The notes under the pieces were generated by a model, which did not search any database, was not told the DNA's origin, and saw only the letters and a list, made by a program, of their open reading frames with translations. From contig NZ_JNZD01000001.1 in NCBI RefSeq assembly GCF_000725495.1, forward strand, positions 248,001 to 312,000: 64,000 bases of DNA, written 5' to 3'. The position numbers were made by a program, and so were the translations under genes. Below, piece after piece: positions 8,230 to 16,382 of this stretch. Source of the stretch: Streptomyces aureus (GTDB lineage Bacteria > Actinomycetota > Actinomycetes > Streptomycetales > Streptomycetaceae). Each line of letters starts with the position of its first letter. Within the stretch, counting starts at the first letter, position 1.

Positions 8230-8245
8230 TGTTATTCGAATAACA
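8230..8245. promoter_or_regulatory. Perfect 16-bp palindrome, likely XRE operator
   Basis: TGTTATTCGAATAACA is fully self-complementary and AT-rich in a GC-rich setting. It lies centrally in the 111-base divergent region between the XRE gene and the recombinase-fold gene. That position and symmetry fit a dimeric HTH repressor. Confidence 0.55.
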
Positions 8246-8280
8246 CCCCACCTGCCGGGGTGTTGGTGTGGCGACATGTG

Positions 8281-9203
8281 ATGAGTCAGCGGATTGATTC
8301 CTACGGCCCGTCCGGCTCCCCCGCGGGGTGGAGCCGCGTCGGCGACGAGGTGCGCCGCGTCGTCCGTCTCGCCGACCCACTGCTGCCCTATCAAGCGCGT
8401 GAACTTCTCTCCGCTCTGGCTCAGTTGGCGCTCTTCTGCAATGGCGAGGGCCTTCCCGGAAAGGCCGAGGTGTGGCTGTCCCGGGAGGTGATCGAGCGGT
8501 TCATCGCGGTCGGCTGCCCCAACGTGAGGCCGAGCACGCGCGGCAACTACCGGACCAGGCTGCTGCGGCTCAGCGAGGTCGTTCTGGGCGGTGCATGCCG
8601 GACGGGGAAGCCCGCGAAACTGTCGGCATCGGTGCCCAACAGCCCCTACAGCCCTACTGAACTCGCGGATCTGTGGGGCTGGGTCAGCGGGCAGCCCACC
8701 GAGGAGCTTCGGTGGGGCTGCAAGACGCTCATGGCGCTCGGACTCGGCGCCGGCCTCGACTCACCCGAGGTCATCCCGCTCCGTGTCCACGACATCCGCA
8801 GAGCCTCAGGCGGTGGCGGTCCGGTGGTCGTGGCCACACGCGGCCCCCGCACGAGGGGATCCTCTGCCGCCGGCCCTGGGAAGGAGTCCTGGCCTCCGCC
8901 GCCGAACGACTCGACACTGCAGGCACAACCCACTATCTGTTCCGCCCCAACTGCTACAGCCGTGGCACCAACACCGTCACGAACTTCCTCGCCCGCACGC
9001 AGCCCGGACCGAACGTCCCTCGTCTGGTCATGGGCCGTCTCCGGTCCACGTGGCTGGTCGAACTCTTCGAAGAGCGGCTTCCCATCACGGTCATCGTGGC
9101 CGCGGCCGGAGTCGACACCCTCCACGGCCTCTCCCGCATCCTGCCGTTTCTGCGTGCTGTCCCCGCCGAAGAAGCCGCCCGCCTACTGCGAGGCAGCCGA
9201 TGA
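8281..9203 (+). pseudogene. Tyrosine-recombinase-fold protein, frameshifted and lacking catalytic residues
   Basis: Translation from the ATG at 8281 (or the GTG at 8278) gives an N-terminal SAM-like core-binding region and LMALGLGAGLDSPEVIPLRVHDI, which aligns with box I of tyrosine recombinases. The frame is lost between about 8843 and 8860, near a C5 and a G4 run. Homology continues in the -1 frame to 9203 (TTHYLFRPNCYSRGTNTVTNFLARTQ..RLVMGRLRSTWLVELFEERLPITVIVAAAGV). The usual box I Arg is Asp (GLD), HxLRH reads GRLRS, the late His is absent and no Tyr nucleophile follows. The fold may therefore bind DNA without cutting. Either a one-base deletion or a homopolymer sequencing error would explain the shift. 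The stop overlaps the next start (ATGA). Confidence 0.6.
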
Positions 9204-11002
9204 CGGGGCCGAACAGCCTGCCCAGCGATCGCCACGAGCGTCTCCTGTCGATGCGCGCCGAGCGCAGATTCATCGCCGACGCCGACGTCGAGGCTGCGAT
9301 CGGGGAAGTCGACCACAGCCAACTCATCCCCCTGCTGGAGGAGTTCGTTCACCTTCCGCGCGGCCGACACCGCACCCTGCACCTCAGAAGCCTCCTGGTA
9401 GGCCTCCACCTCTGCACCCAGGACACCGTCGGCAAGATCGTCCTGGAACGGGTCACCGACATCCTGTACTTCCGTATCAGCCCGCACCTGCGCGCCCGGC
9501 TCGACATACCCGAGTACGAGGACCACGACCGTGGCTTCGAAGCGGCCTACGCGGTCGTCCGGCGTCTCTTCCACGCGATGAAGGACGCGATGAACCCCTC
9601 ACCCCTGCCGCCCAACGGGCACCTCGCACGTGGGAAGGCGAACTCGCTGACAGCGGCGGCCGACGTCGACGACCTGGCAGAGCGGGAGCAACGGCTCGCT
9701 CTGTTCACCGAGTTCGTGCTGGATGCCTCCGTACGCCCTCTCCACAGCCTGTTGACCGAGCTGGCAGAGGTCTCCCTGGGCGTGGACGCCACGCCCGTGC
9801 GCACGTTCTCCCGCGGCCGTCGTACGAACGGGCCCGAACTCGCCACCGACCCTGACGCCGGCTGGTACGTGCGCGAAGGCGACCACAGTGACCCGGACGC
9901 ACTGGTATCCGACTCGATGCGCCCTCCTCCGCCGCCAGCCGCCCCGAAGGGCAGGGTCAAGACTGCCTTGGGCAGGAAGAGGACCTCGCTCAAGAAGAAG
10001 TACCTCTTCGGCTACGACGCCCATCTCATCGTGACCCGTGACGCCGAGCACGACGCCGTACTCCTCGACGACGGCACCCCGAACCCAGAGGTCCTCCCGG
10101 TCGTCGTCCTGGGCATGGCCCTCGACAAGCCCGGCCAACGCCCCGCGTACAACGGCCTGAAGATCCTCGGCCGGCTCCGCGAGCGGGGGTACCGACCCGG
10201 CTACCTGGCCGGAGACCGTGCCTACAACAACTCCGAGCCCGACGAATGGCAGCTCCCCGTCCGGGCCATGGGCCACAAGCCCGTCTACGACTACCGGGCG
10301 GACCAGCTCGGCAAGCAGGCCTCGTCGGACGGCGCGATCCTCGTCGAGGGCCGCTGGTACTGCCCGTCCATGCCCGAGCCCCTCATCACCGCCACCATCG
10401 ACCTGCACGCCGAACGCATCGACCAGGAGACCTGGATCAGGTTGATCTCAGCCCGCCGCGGCTACCGCGTCATGCCCAAGGAGAACGCGGACGCCGACGG
10501 CCACCAGCGGATGATGTGCCCTGCCGAAGCGGGCAAAGCCCAGTGTCCGATCAAGCCGCACACCCTCGGACGTGGGATCCACCTGCCGCTCGTCGACCCG
10601 GAGCCCAGCCCAGCGGGCCCGCTCAAAGTCTGCCGCCAGCGCACGATCACCGTCAGCCCGGAAGCTGGCGCCAAGCACTGGCAGTCCCTGGACTACGGCA
10701 GCCTGGAGTGGCAGAAGATCTACTTCCGGCTCCGCAACAGCGTCGAGAGCTACAACGGATACGCAAAGAATCCACTGGCCGAGAGCGTCGAAGCGGCAGG
10801 CTCACGCCGTATCCGCGGCATCGCCGCTCAGACGATCCTCCTGGCCTTCCAGCTCGCCCATGCCAACCGTCGCAAGATCCAGAAGTGGCTGGAGACGCTG
10901 GCGCTCGGCGGTGATCGTCCTCGCCGTCGAACCCACCACAGGCAGAAGCGCAAAGCCACCGGAACCTGGACACCCACAGGCCATCTGTTGAGAGCCGGCT
11001 GA
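9200..11002 (+). CDS. DDE transposase-like protein (IS4/IS1182-type catalytic domain)
   Basis: A 600-residue protein with a recognisable RNase-H-like DDE core: Asp196 in VSLGVDATPVRTF, Asp339 in GYLAGDRAYNN and Glu516 in RLRNSVESYNGYAKN, which resembles the R-x3-E-x6-K part of the IS4 YREK signature. Between Asp339 and Glu516 lies an insertion with Cys440, Cys449 and Cys478, perhaps a zinc knuckle. The N-terminal 190 residues are helical and unassigned; 240-265 is a Pro/Lys-rich linker. It overlaps the recombinase-fold gene by 4 bases, so it depends on that gene's translation. I found no flanking terminal inverted repeats typical of an insertion sequence. The triad is intact, so activity is possible. 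Confidence 0.7.
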   Translation: MTGPNSLPSDRHERLLSMRAERRFIADADVEAAIGEVDHSQLIPLLEEFVHLPRGRHRTLHLRSLLVGLHLCTQDTVGKIVLERVTDILYFRISPHLRARLDIPEYEDHDRGFEAAYAVVRRLFHAMKDAMNPSPLPPNGHLARGKANSLTAAADVDDLAEREQRLALFTEFVLDASVRPLHSLLTELAEVSLGVDATPVRTFSRGRRTNGPELATDPDAGWYVREGDHSDPDALVSDSMRPPPPPAAPKGRVKTALGRKRTSLKKKYLFGYDAHLIVTRDAEHDAVLLDDGTPNPEVLPVVVLGMALDKPGQRPAYNGLKILGRLRERGYRPGYLAGDRAYNNSEPDEWQLPVRAMGHKPVYDYRADQLGKQASSDGAILVEGRWYCPSMPEPLITATIDLHAERIDQETWIRLISARRGYRVMPKENADADGHQRMMCPAEAGKAQCPIKPHTLGRGIHLPLVDPEPSPAGPLKVCRQRTITVSPEAGAKHWQSLDYGSLEWQKIYFRLRNSVESYNGYAKNPLAESVEAAGSRRIRGIAAQTILLAFQLAHANRRKIQKWLETLALGGDRPRRRTHHRQKRKATGTWTPTGHLLRAG

Positions 11003-11053
11003 CTCGGCCGACTTCGCCCAGCACCAACCCGAAGAACAACCAGCAGCGAAAAA

Positions 11054-11095
11054 GCAGGGCCCTGCCCGTGAGATACCTCACGGGCAGGGCCCTGC
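11054..11095. terminator. Perfect 19-bp inverted repeat after the transposase-like gene
   Basis: Arms 11054-11072 and 11077-11095 are exact reverse complements around a 4-base loop (ATAC). It starts 51 bases past the transposase-like stop. Without a U-tract it still fits a strong Streptomyces terminator. It could also be an end of the mobile segment. Confidence 0.6.
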
Positions 11096-11137
11096 TCGCG
11101 TCATCAACCGGGCCTGACAGCCCGCCGCCACAACGAG

Positions 11138-11182
11138 AAACGGGCCTCACCAGGACTTTCGTCTCCGGTGAAGACCCGTTTC
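11138..11182 (-). terminator. Terminator hairpin of the tRNA-Leu gene
   Basis: On the minus strand, just past the tRNA 3' end, an imperfect long hairpin forms. GAAACGGG pairs with CCCGTTTC, with inner pairing between TCTTCACC and GGTGAGG. Confidence 0.5.
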
Positions 11183-11197
11183 GTCGGTTCTTCTCTG

Positions 11198-11281
11198 TGC
11201 GCGAGGGGGGAGTTGAACCCCCACGCCCTTTCGGGCACTGGAACCTGAATCCAGCGCGTCTGCCTATTCCGCCACCCGCGC
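11198..11281 (-). tRNA. tRNA-Leu (anticodon CAG)
   Basis: An 84-base class II tRNA on the minus strand. The acceptor GCGCGGG pairs with CTCGCGC, a D-arm follows (GTGGCGGAATAGGCAGAC), and the anticodon stem CTGG/CCAG holds the loop ATTCAGGTT with CAG. There is a long variable arm (TGCCCGAAAGGGCGT) and a T-arm GGGGG-TTCAACT-CCCCC. The 3' CCA is not encoded. The accessory region abuts its 3' side, a common integration target. Confidence 0.95.
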
Positions 11282-11876
11282 ATTGGGTGTGTCTTCCGTC
11301 TCCCGCGTTTCCCCGGGTGCCTTCCGACATGCAGAAGATTAGCACGCTGTCAGGGGTGGAATCACATCCCTTTCCGCGGGCCCCGGGCCCGCGGCCGCGC
11401 ACCCGCCCGCCCCGCGTCCCCGGGCCGAGCGCCCCCCGCCCGGCCCGGCCGCCGGCTCCGGGCGCCCCCGCACCCGGCGCCCCTCGGCCTCCCCACCTGC
11501 GCCCCGGCCCGCGTCACACGTTTCAGACAGAACCGGTTCACGTATCAACCTCGTACCGGTCATGCGCATCTCCACAGGAGTCGGACGGGCTGCACAGTCA
11601 GGTGCGGGACACTGGTCGTGGGGCGCCTCTACGATCCATGGCAGAAGCAGTGCCGGGAAGAGTTCGAAGAGGGGCCTCTCAGGGAACTTCGGGAGGGGAC
11701 TTCGGAAGGTGTCGACAACCCGTCGACCGTGCCGACAGGGGGAACCAGCCGATTTCCCGACGCGTGGATACGATCAGTAAGCAGTACCAGCAAGGCCCAC
11801 TGGGCCGGCTGGTCCAGCAGGGCCAGGAAGACGACAGCAAGCTGTACCAGGACGGCAACGACGGAGGAGGTGCCCC
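11282..11876 (+). other. Divergent intergenic region between tRNA-Leu and fhaA
   Basis: 595 bases carrying the tRNA promoter leftward and, near the right end, the fhaA promoter. An open frame runs through it into fhaA (ending at 11889), but its extreme Pro/Arg composition argues against a gene. A GGAGGAGG ribosome site at about 11862-11869 belongs to fhaA. No other feature is seen. Confidence 0.4.
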
Positions 11877-12716
11877 ATGGGAGTCCTGAAGAAGTTCGAG
11901 CAGCGTCTCGAAGGTCTGGTCAACGGCACCTTCGCCAAGGTGTTCAAGTCCGAGGTCCAGCCCGTGGAGATCGCTGGAGCGCTGCAGCGCGAGTGCGACA
12001 ACAACGCCACGATCTGGAACCGCGACCGGACCGTCGTCCCCAACGACTTCATCGTGGAACTGAGCACACCCGACTTCGAGCGGCTCAGCCCCTACTCCGG
12101 CCAGCTCGGCGACGAACTCGCCGGAATGGTCCGCGACTACGCGAAGCAGCAGCGCTACGCCTTCATGGGCCCCATCAAGGTCCATCTGGAGAAGGCCGAC
12201 GACCTCGACACCGGTCTGTACCGGGTCCGCAGCCGTACGCTCGCCTCCTCCACCAATCAGCAGTCCCCCGAGCGCGCCCCCGCGGGCCCCGCCCCGGCGG
12301 GCCGCGGAACCCCGGGTGGCTACGGCTACCCGCCCTCGGCCGCTCCCCCCATGCCGTCCGCGCCGCCGCCCGGCGGCCGACCGGGCTCGGCACCCATGGG
12401 TGCCCGGCCCCCGGCCGGCCCGGCGGCGGGCGGCCGTATGCGGCACTGGGTCGAGATCAATGGCTCACGCCACCAGATCTCCCGCCCGACGCTGGTGCTG
12501 GGCCGCAGCACCGAAGCCGACGTGCGGATCGACGACCCCGGCGTATCGCGCCGGCACTGTGAGATCCGGACCGGAACGCCCTCGACGATCCAGGATCTCG
12601 GGTCCACCAACGGCATCGTGGTGGACGGGCAGCACACCACCCGCGCTACGCTCCGCGACGGCTCGCGGATCGTCGTGGGCAGCACCACCATCATTTACCG
12701 GCAAGCCGAAGGGTGA
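11877..12716 (+). CDS. fhaA: FhaA-like protein, DUF3662 plus FHA domain
   Basis: The 279-residue protein begins with the DUF3662 domain (MGVLKKFEQRLEGLVNGTFAKVFKSEVQPVEIAGAL...), continues with a Pro/Gly linker (about 125-190) and ends in an FHA domain (LVLGRSTEADVRIDDPGVSRRHCEI...DLGSTNGIVVDG), a phosphothreonine-binding module. In mycobacteria FhaA binds the PknB-phosphorylated pseudokinase region of MviN and restrains peptidoglycan synthesis; a separate pseudokinase gene is present here at 61701-63419. First gene of the fhaA-fhaB-pstP-rodA-pbpA-pknB operon, with a strong GGAGGAGG ribosome site. Confidence 0.92.
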   Translation: MGVLKKFEQRLEGLVNGTFAKVFKSEVQPVEIAGALQRECDNNATIWNRDRTVVPNDFIVELSTPDFERLSPYSGQLGDELAGMVRDYAKQQRYAFMGPIKVHLEKADDLDTGLYRVRSRTLASSTNQQSPERAPAGPAPAGRGTPGGYGYPPSAAPPMPSAPPPGGRPGSAPMGARPPAGPAAGGRMRHWVEINGSRHQISRPTLVLGRSTEADVRIDDPGVSRRHCEIRTGTPSTIQDLGSTNGIVVDGQHTTRATLRDGSRIVVGSTTIIYRQAEG

Positions 12717-12726
12717 AGCGGGGGCA

Positions 12727-13248
12727 ATGTCAGAGCTGACCCTCACGGTCATGCGGCTGGGTTTCCTGGCCGTACTGTGGCTGTTCGTGATCGTGGCCGT
12801 GCAGGTCATCCGCAGCGACCTGTTCGGAACGCGCGTCACACAGCGCGGCTCGCGCAGGGAGGCCGCGAGGCCCCAGCAGGCCGCGCGGCAGGCCGCGCCT
12901 CCGCAGCAGCGCCAGCAGCAGGCGCCCGCCAGCGGCGGCCGCCAGCGCCGTGGAGCACCGTCCAAGCTGGTCGTCTCGGAGGGCACCCTCACGGGCACCA
13001 CCGTGGCCCTCCAGGGCCAGACCATCACCCTGGGACGGGCGCACGACAGCACCATCGTGCTGGACGACGACTACGCGTCGAGCCGGCATGCCAGGATCTA
13101 CCCCGACCGGGACGGCCAGTGGATCGTCGAGGACCTCGGCTCCACCAACGGCACGTATCTCGACCGGAGCCGGCTGACGACTCCGACGCCCGTTCCGCTG
13201 GGCGCGCCGATCCGCATCGGCAAGACCGTCATCGAGCTGCGGAAGTAG
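12727..13248 (+). CDS. fhaB: FhaB/FipA-like FHA protein, membrane-anchored
   Basis: A 173-residue protein with an N-terminal membrane segment (LTVMRLGFLAVLWLFVIVAVQVI, about 5-27), a Gln/Ala/Arg-rich linker and a C-terminal FHA domain: ITLGRAHDSTIVLDDDYASSRHARI...DLGSTNGTYLD. In mycobacteria FhaB (FipA) is phosphorylated by the PASTA kinase and linked to septal and cell-wall proteins. The ATG lies 10 bases after the fhaA stop, consistent with operon translation. Confidence 0.92.
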   Translation: MSELTLTVMRLGFLAVLWLFVIVAVQVIRSDLFGTRVTQRGSRREAARPQQAARQAAPPQQRQQQAPASGGRQRRGAPSKLVVSEGTLTGTTVALQGQTITLGRAHDSTIVLDDDYASSRHARIYPDRDGQWIVEDLGSTNGTYLDRSRLTTPTPVPLGAPIRIGKTVIELRK

Positions 13249-13332
13249 TACGACAATGAGCGAGCGGAGCGAGCACGCAACGGCGGTCCACACAAGGGAC
13301 CCCGGCGCGCTCCCGACCGGAGGGTGGGCACC

Positions 13333-14907
13333 GTGCGGATGTACCCGGAGCCGACGGGCGAGGTGCGCATGAGTCTGTCACTGCGCTTCGCCGCCGGATC
13401 GCACAAAGGCATGATCCGCGAGGGCAACGAGGACTCGGGCTACGCCGGTCCGCGTCTGCTCGCGATCGCCGACGGGATGGGCGGCCAGGCCGCCGGTGAG
13501 GTCGCCAGCTCCGAGGTGATCTCCACCATCGTCGCGCTCGACGACGACGTGCCCGGATCCGACATCCTCACCTCGCTCGGCACCGCCGTGCAGCGCGCCA
13601 ACGACCAGCTCCGGATGATGGTCGAGGAGGACCCGCAGCTCGAAGGCATGGGCACCACGCTCACCGCCCTGCTGTGGACCGGCCAGCGGCTCGGACTCGT
13701 CCACGTCGGCGACTCCCGCGCGTACCTGCTGCGCGACGGCGTCCTGACGCAGATCACCCAGGACCACACCTGGGTGCAGCGCCTCGTCGACGAGGGCCGC
13801 ATCACCGAGGAAGAGGCCACCACCCACCCGCAGCGCTCCCTGCTGATGCGCGCGCTGGGCAGCGGCGACCACGTCGAACCCGACCTCTCCATCCGCGAGG
13901 TCCGCGCCGGCGACCGCTATCTGATCTGCTCCGACGGCCTGTCCGGCGTCGTCTCCCACCAGACGATGGAAGACACCCTCGCCAGCTACCAGGGTCCGCA
14001 GGAGACCGTGGAGGAGCTCATCCGGCTCGCGCTGCGCGGCGGCGGCCCGGACAACATCACCGTCATCGTGGCCGACGTCCTCGACATCGACTCCGGCGAC
14101 ACCCTCGCCGCCCAGCTCTCCGACACCCCCGTCGTCGTCGGCGCGGTCGCCGAGAATCAGCACCAGCTGCACGACAACGGCGCCATGCAGACCCCCGCCG
14201 GCCGCGCCTCCGGTCTCGGCCGGCCCGTGCCCGGACAGGGCGGCGGCGAGTTCGGCCCGCCCGGAAGCGGCGACACCGCGGGCTACGCCCCCGGCGGCAG
14301 CTTCGGCGACTACACGGACGAGGACTTCGTGAAGCCGCGCTCCGGGCTCCGGTGGCTGAAGAGATCCCTCTACATCGTCCTGACGCTCGCCGTCCTCGGC
14401 GGCGGCCTGTACGGCGGCTACCGCTGGACGCAGACGCAGTACTACGTCGGCGCCCAGGACGACCACGTCGCGCTCTACCGCGGCATCAGCCAGGACCTGG
14501 CCTGGGTCTCGCTCTCGAAGGTGGAGAAGAACCACCCCGAGATCGAACTCAAGTACCTGCCGCCCTACCAGCAGAAGCAGGTCAAGGCGACCATCGCCGA
14601 GGGCGGCCTCTCCGACGCGCAGGCGAAGATCGACGAACTCGCCGTGCAGGCCTCCGCCTGCCGCAAGGACGCCCAGCGCCGCGCCGCCGAGAGCCAGAAC
14701 AGCGCGAAGCCCAGTTCGGCCAAGGCCGGCAAGGTCACGGGAACCACAAAGACCTCGCTGACGTCCAAGGCCACGTCCAGCCCGAGCCCGACCCCGTCGA
14801 GCTCGGCACCCACGTCCTCCAAGTCCACGACCGCACCCACTCCCACACCCGGCCCCAGCCTCTCCGACGAGGAGCAGAAGCTGGTCTCGCTGTGCGGTAA
14901 GCAGTAA
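13333..14907 (+). CDS. pstP: PP2C-type Ser/Thr phosphatase, PstP-like
   Basis: The protein has a cytoplasmic PP2C domain with metal-binding motifs REGNEDSG, ADGMGGQA, VGDSRAYLLRDG, SDGLSGVV and GGPDNITVIV, then a disordered Gly-rich stretch. One transmembrane helix (SLYIVLTLAVLGGGLYGGY, around residues 345-365) leads to an extracellular region ending in a Ser/Thr/Pro-rich tail. It reverses phosphorylation by PknB. The GTG at 13333 is chosen because GGAGGG lies 8 bases upstream; starts at 13324, 13339 and 13369 are also in frame. Confidence 0.92.
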   Translation: MRMYPEPTGEVRMSLSLRFAAGSHKGMIREGNEDSGYAGPRLLAIADGMGGQAAGEVASSEVISTIVALDDDVPGSDILTSLGTAVQRANDQLRMMVEEDPQLEGMGTTLTALLWTGQRLGLVHVGDSRAYLLRDGVLTQITQDHTWVQRLVDEGRITEEEATTHPQRSLLMRALGSGDHVEPDLSIREVRAGDRYLICSDGLSGVVSHQTMEDTLASYQGPQETVEELIRLALRGGGPDNITVIVADVLDIDSGDTLAAQLSDTPVVVGAVAENQHQLHDNGAMQTPAGRASGLGRPVPGQGGGEFGPPGSGDTAGYAPGGSFGDYTDEDFVKPRSGLRWLKRSLYIVLTLAVLGGGLYGGYRWTQTQYYVGAQDDHVALYRGISQDLAWVSLSKVEKNHPEIELKYLPPYQQKQVKATIAEGGLSDAQAKIDELAVQASACRKDAQRRAAESQNSAKPSSAKAGKVTGTTKTSLTSKATSSPSPTPSSSAPTSSKSTTAPTPTPGPSLSDEEQKLVSLCGKQ

Positions 14908-14933
14908 GAAGCCGTGAGGGGCCCTGTCACACG

Positions 14934-16382
14934 ATGAGCAGTAGTACGAACACGCCGACGCACCACACGTCCACGATCGGATCGATCGGCACACCGAGCC
15001 GACGCAACACCGAACTGGCCTTGCTGGTGTTCGCCGTTGTCATCCCGGTGTTCGCCTACGCCAACGTGGGCCTCGCCATCGACGACCAGGTGCCCGCCGG
15101 CCTGCTGAGTTACGGCCTGGGCCTCGGCCTGCTGGCCGGCGTCGCCCACCTCGCGGTGCGCAAGTTCGCGCCCTACGCGGACCCGCTGCTGCTGCCGCTG
15201 GCCACGCTCCTCAACGGGCTCGGCCTGGTGATCATCTGGCGGCTCGACCAGTCCAAGCTGCTCCAGTCGATCAAGCAGGCGGGCAGCGCGGCACCACGCC
15301 AGCTGATGTACACCGCGCTGGCCATCGCCCTGTTCATCGGCGTGCTGTTCTTCCTGAAGGACCACCGCGTCCTGCAGCGCTACACCTACATCTCCATGGT
15401 CGGCGCCCTGGTCCTGCTGCTGCTCCCGCTGGTTCCGGGCCTCGGCGCGGACCTCACCTACGGCGCCAAGATCTGGATCTCGGTCGCCGGATTCTCCATC
15501 CAGCCCGGCGAGTTCGCGAAGATCGTCCTCGCGATCTTCTTCGCCGGCTACCTGATGGTGAAGCGCGACGCGCTGGCTCTGGCCAGCCGGCGCTTCATGG
15601 GCCTGTACCTGCCGCGCGGCCGTGACCTGGGCCCGATCATCGTCGTCTGGGCGATCTCGATCCTCATCCTGGTCTTCGAGACCGACCTCGGTACGTCGCT
15701 GCTGTTCTTCGGAATGTTCGTCATCATGCTGTACGTCGCCACCGAGCGGACGAGCTGGATCGTCTTCGGTCTGCTGATGTCCGCGGCCGGCGCCGTCGGT
15801 GTGGCGAGCTTCGAACCGCACGTCCAGACCCGTGTGAAGGCCTGGCTCGATCCGATGCACGAGTACCTGCTCAGCCAGGCCGGGGTCCAGGACGGCGTCA
15901 TCCACTCCGAGCAGGCCATGCAGGCACTGTGGGCGTTCGGCTCCGGCGGCACCCTCGGCACTGGCCTCGGCCAGGGTCACTCCGAGCTCATCCGCTTCGC
16001 CGCCAACTCCGACTTCATCCTCGCCACGTTCGGCGAGGAGCTGGGCCTCGCCGGAGTGATGGCGATCCTGGTGCTCTACGGCCTGATCGTCGAACGAGGC
16101 ATCCGCACGGCCCTCGCGGCCCGTGACCCGTTCGGCAAGCTCCTCGCCGTCGGCCTCTCCGGTGCCTTCGCGCTGCAGGTCTTCGTGGTCGCCGGCGGCG
16201 TCATGGGCCTGATCCCGCTGACCGGTATGACCATGCCGTTCCTGGCGTCCGGCGGTTCCTCCGTCATCGCCAACTGGGCCCTGATCGCCATCCTGATCCG
16301 CATCAGCGACACCGCCAGGCGCCCGGCGCCCGCGCCCGCACCCAGCCCCGACGCCGAGATGACCCAGGTGGTCCGCCCGTGA
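14934..16382 (+). CDS. SEDS glycosyltransferase, FtsW/RodA/SpoVE family
   Basis: A 482-residue polytopic protein with about 12 hydrophobic segments. Typical SEDS features are the central IQPGEFAKIVLAIFFAGYL and the C-terminal ATFGEELGLAGVMAILVLYG and PLTGMTMPFLASGGSSVIANW motifs. SEDS proteins polymerise lipid II into glycan strands with a class B PBP partner, here the next gene, which overlaps by 4 bases (GTGA). By position in the kinase operon it is the RodA-like member of the cell-wall growth and division machinery. Confidence 0.92.
   Translation: MSSSTNTPTHHTSTIGSIGTPSRRNTELALLVFAVVIPVFAYANVGLAIDDQVPAGLLSYGLGLGLLAGVAHLAVRKFAPYADPLLLPLATLLNGLGLVIIWRLDQSKLLQSIKQAGSAAPRQLMYTALAIALFIGVLFFLKDHRVLQRYTYISMVGALVLLLLPLVPGLGADLTYGAKIWISVAGFSIQPGEFAKIVLAIFFAGYLMVKRDALALASRRFMGLYLPRGRDLGPIIVVWAISILILVFETDLGTSLLFFGMFVIMLYVATERTSWIVFGLLMSAAGAVGVASFEPHVQTRVKAWLDPMHEYLLSQAGVQDGVIHSEQAMQALWAFGSGGTLGTGLGQGHSELIRFAANSDFILATFGEELGLAGVMAILVLYGLIVERGIRTALAARDPFGKLLAVGLSGAFALQVFVVAGGVMGLIPLTGMTMPFLASGGSSVIANWALIAILIRISDTARRPAPAPAPSPDAEMTQVVRP

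Noticed and set aside
9200..11002. A standard insertion sequence with terminal inverted repeats and target duplication
   Set aside because: No matching short inverted ends were found around the gene; coupling to another gene argues for a larger element.
11068..11889. Open frame of 273 codons running into fhaA
   Set aside because: Extreme Pro/Arg/Ala composition in the first part, crosses tRNA-Leu, no ribosome site. It overlaps fhaA by 13 bases.
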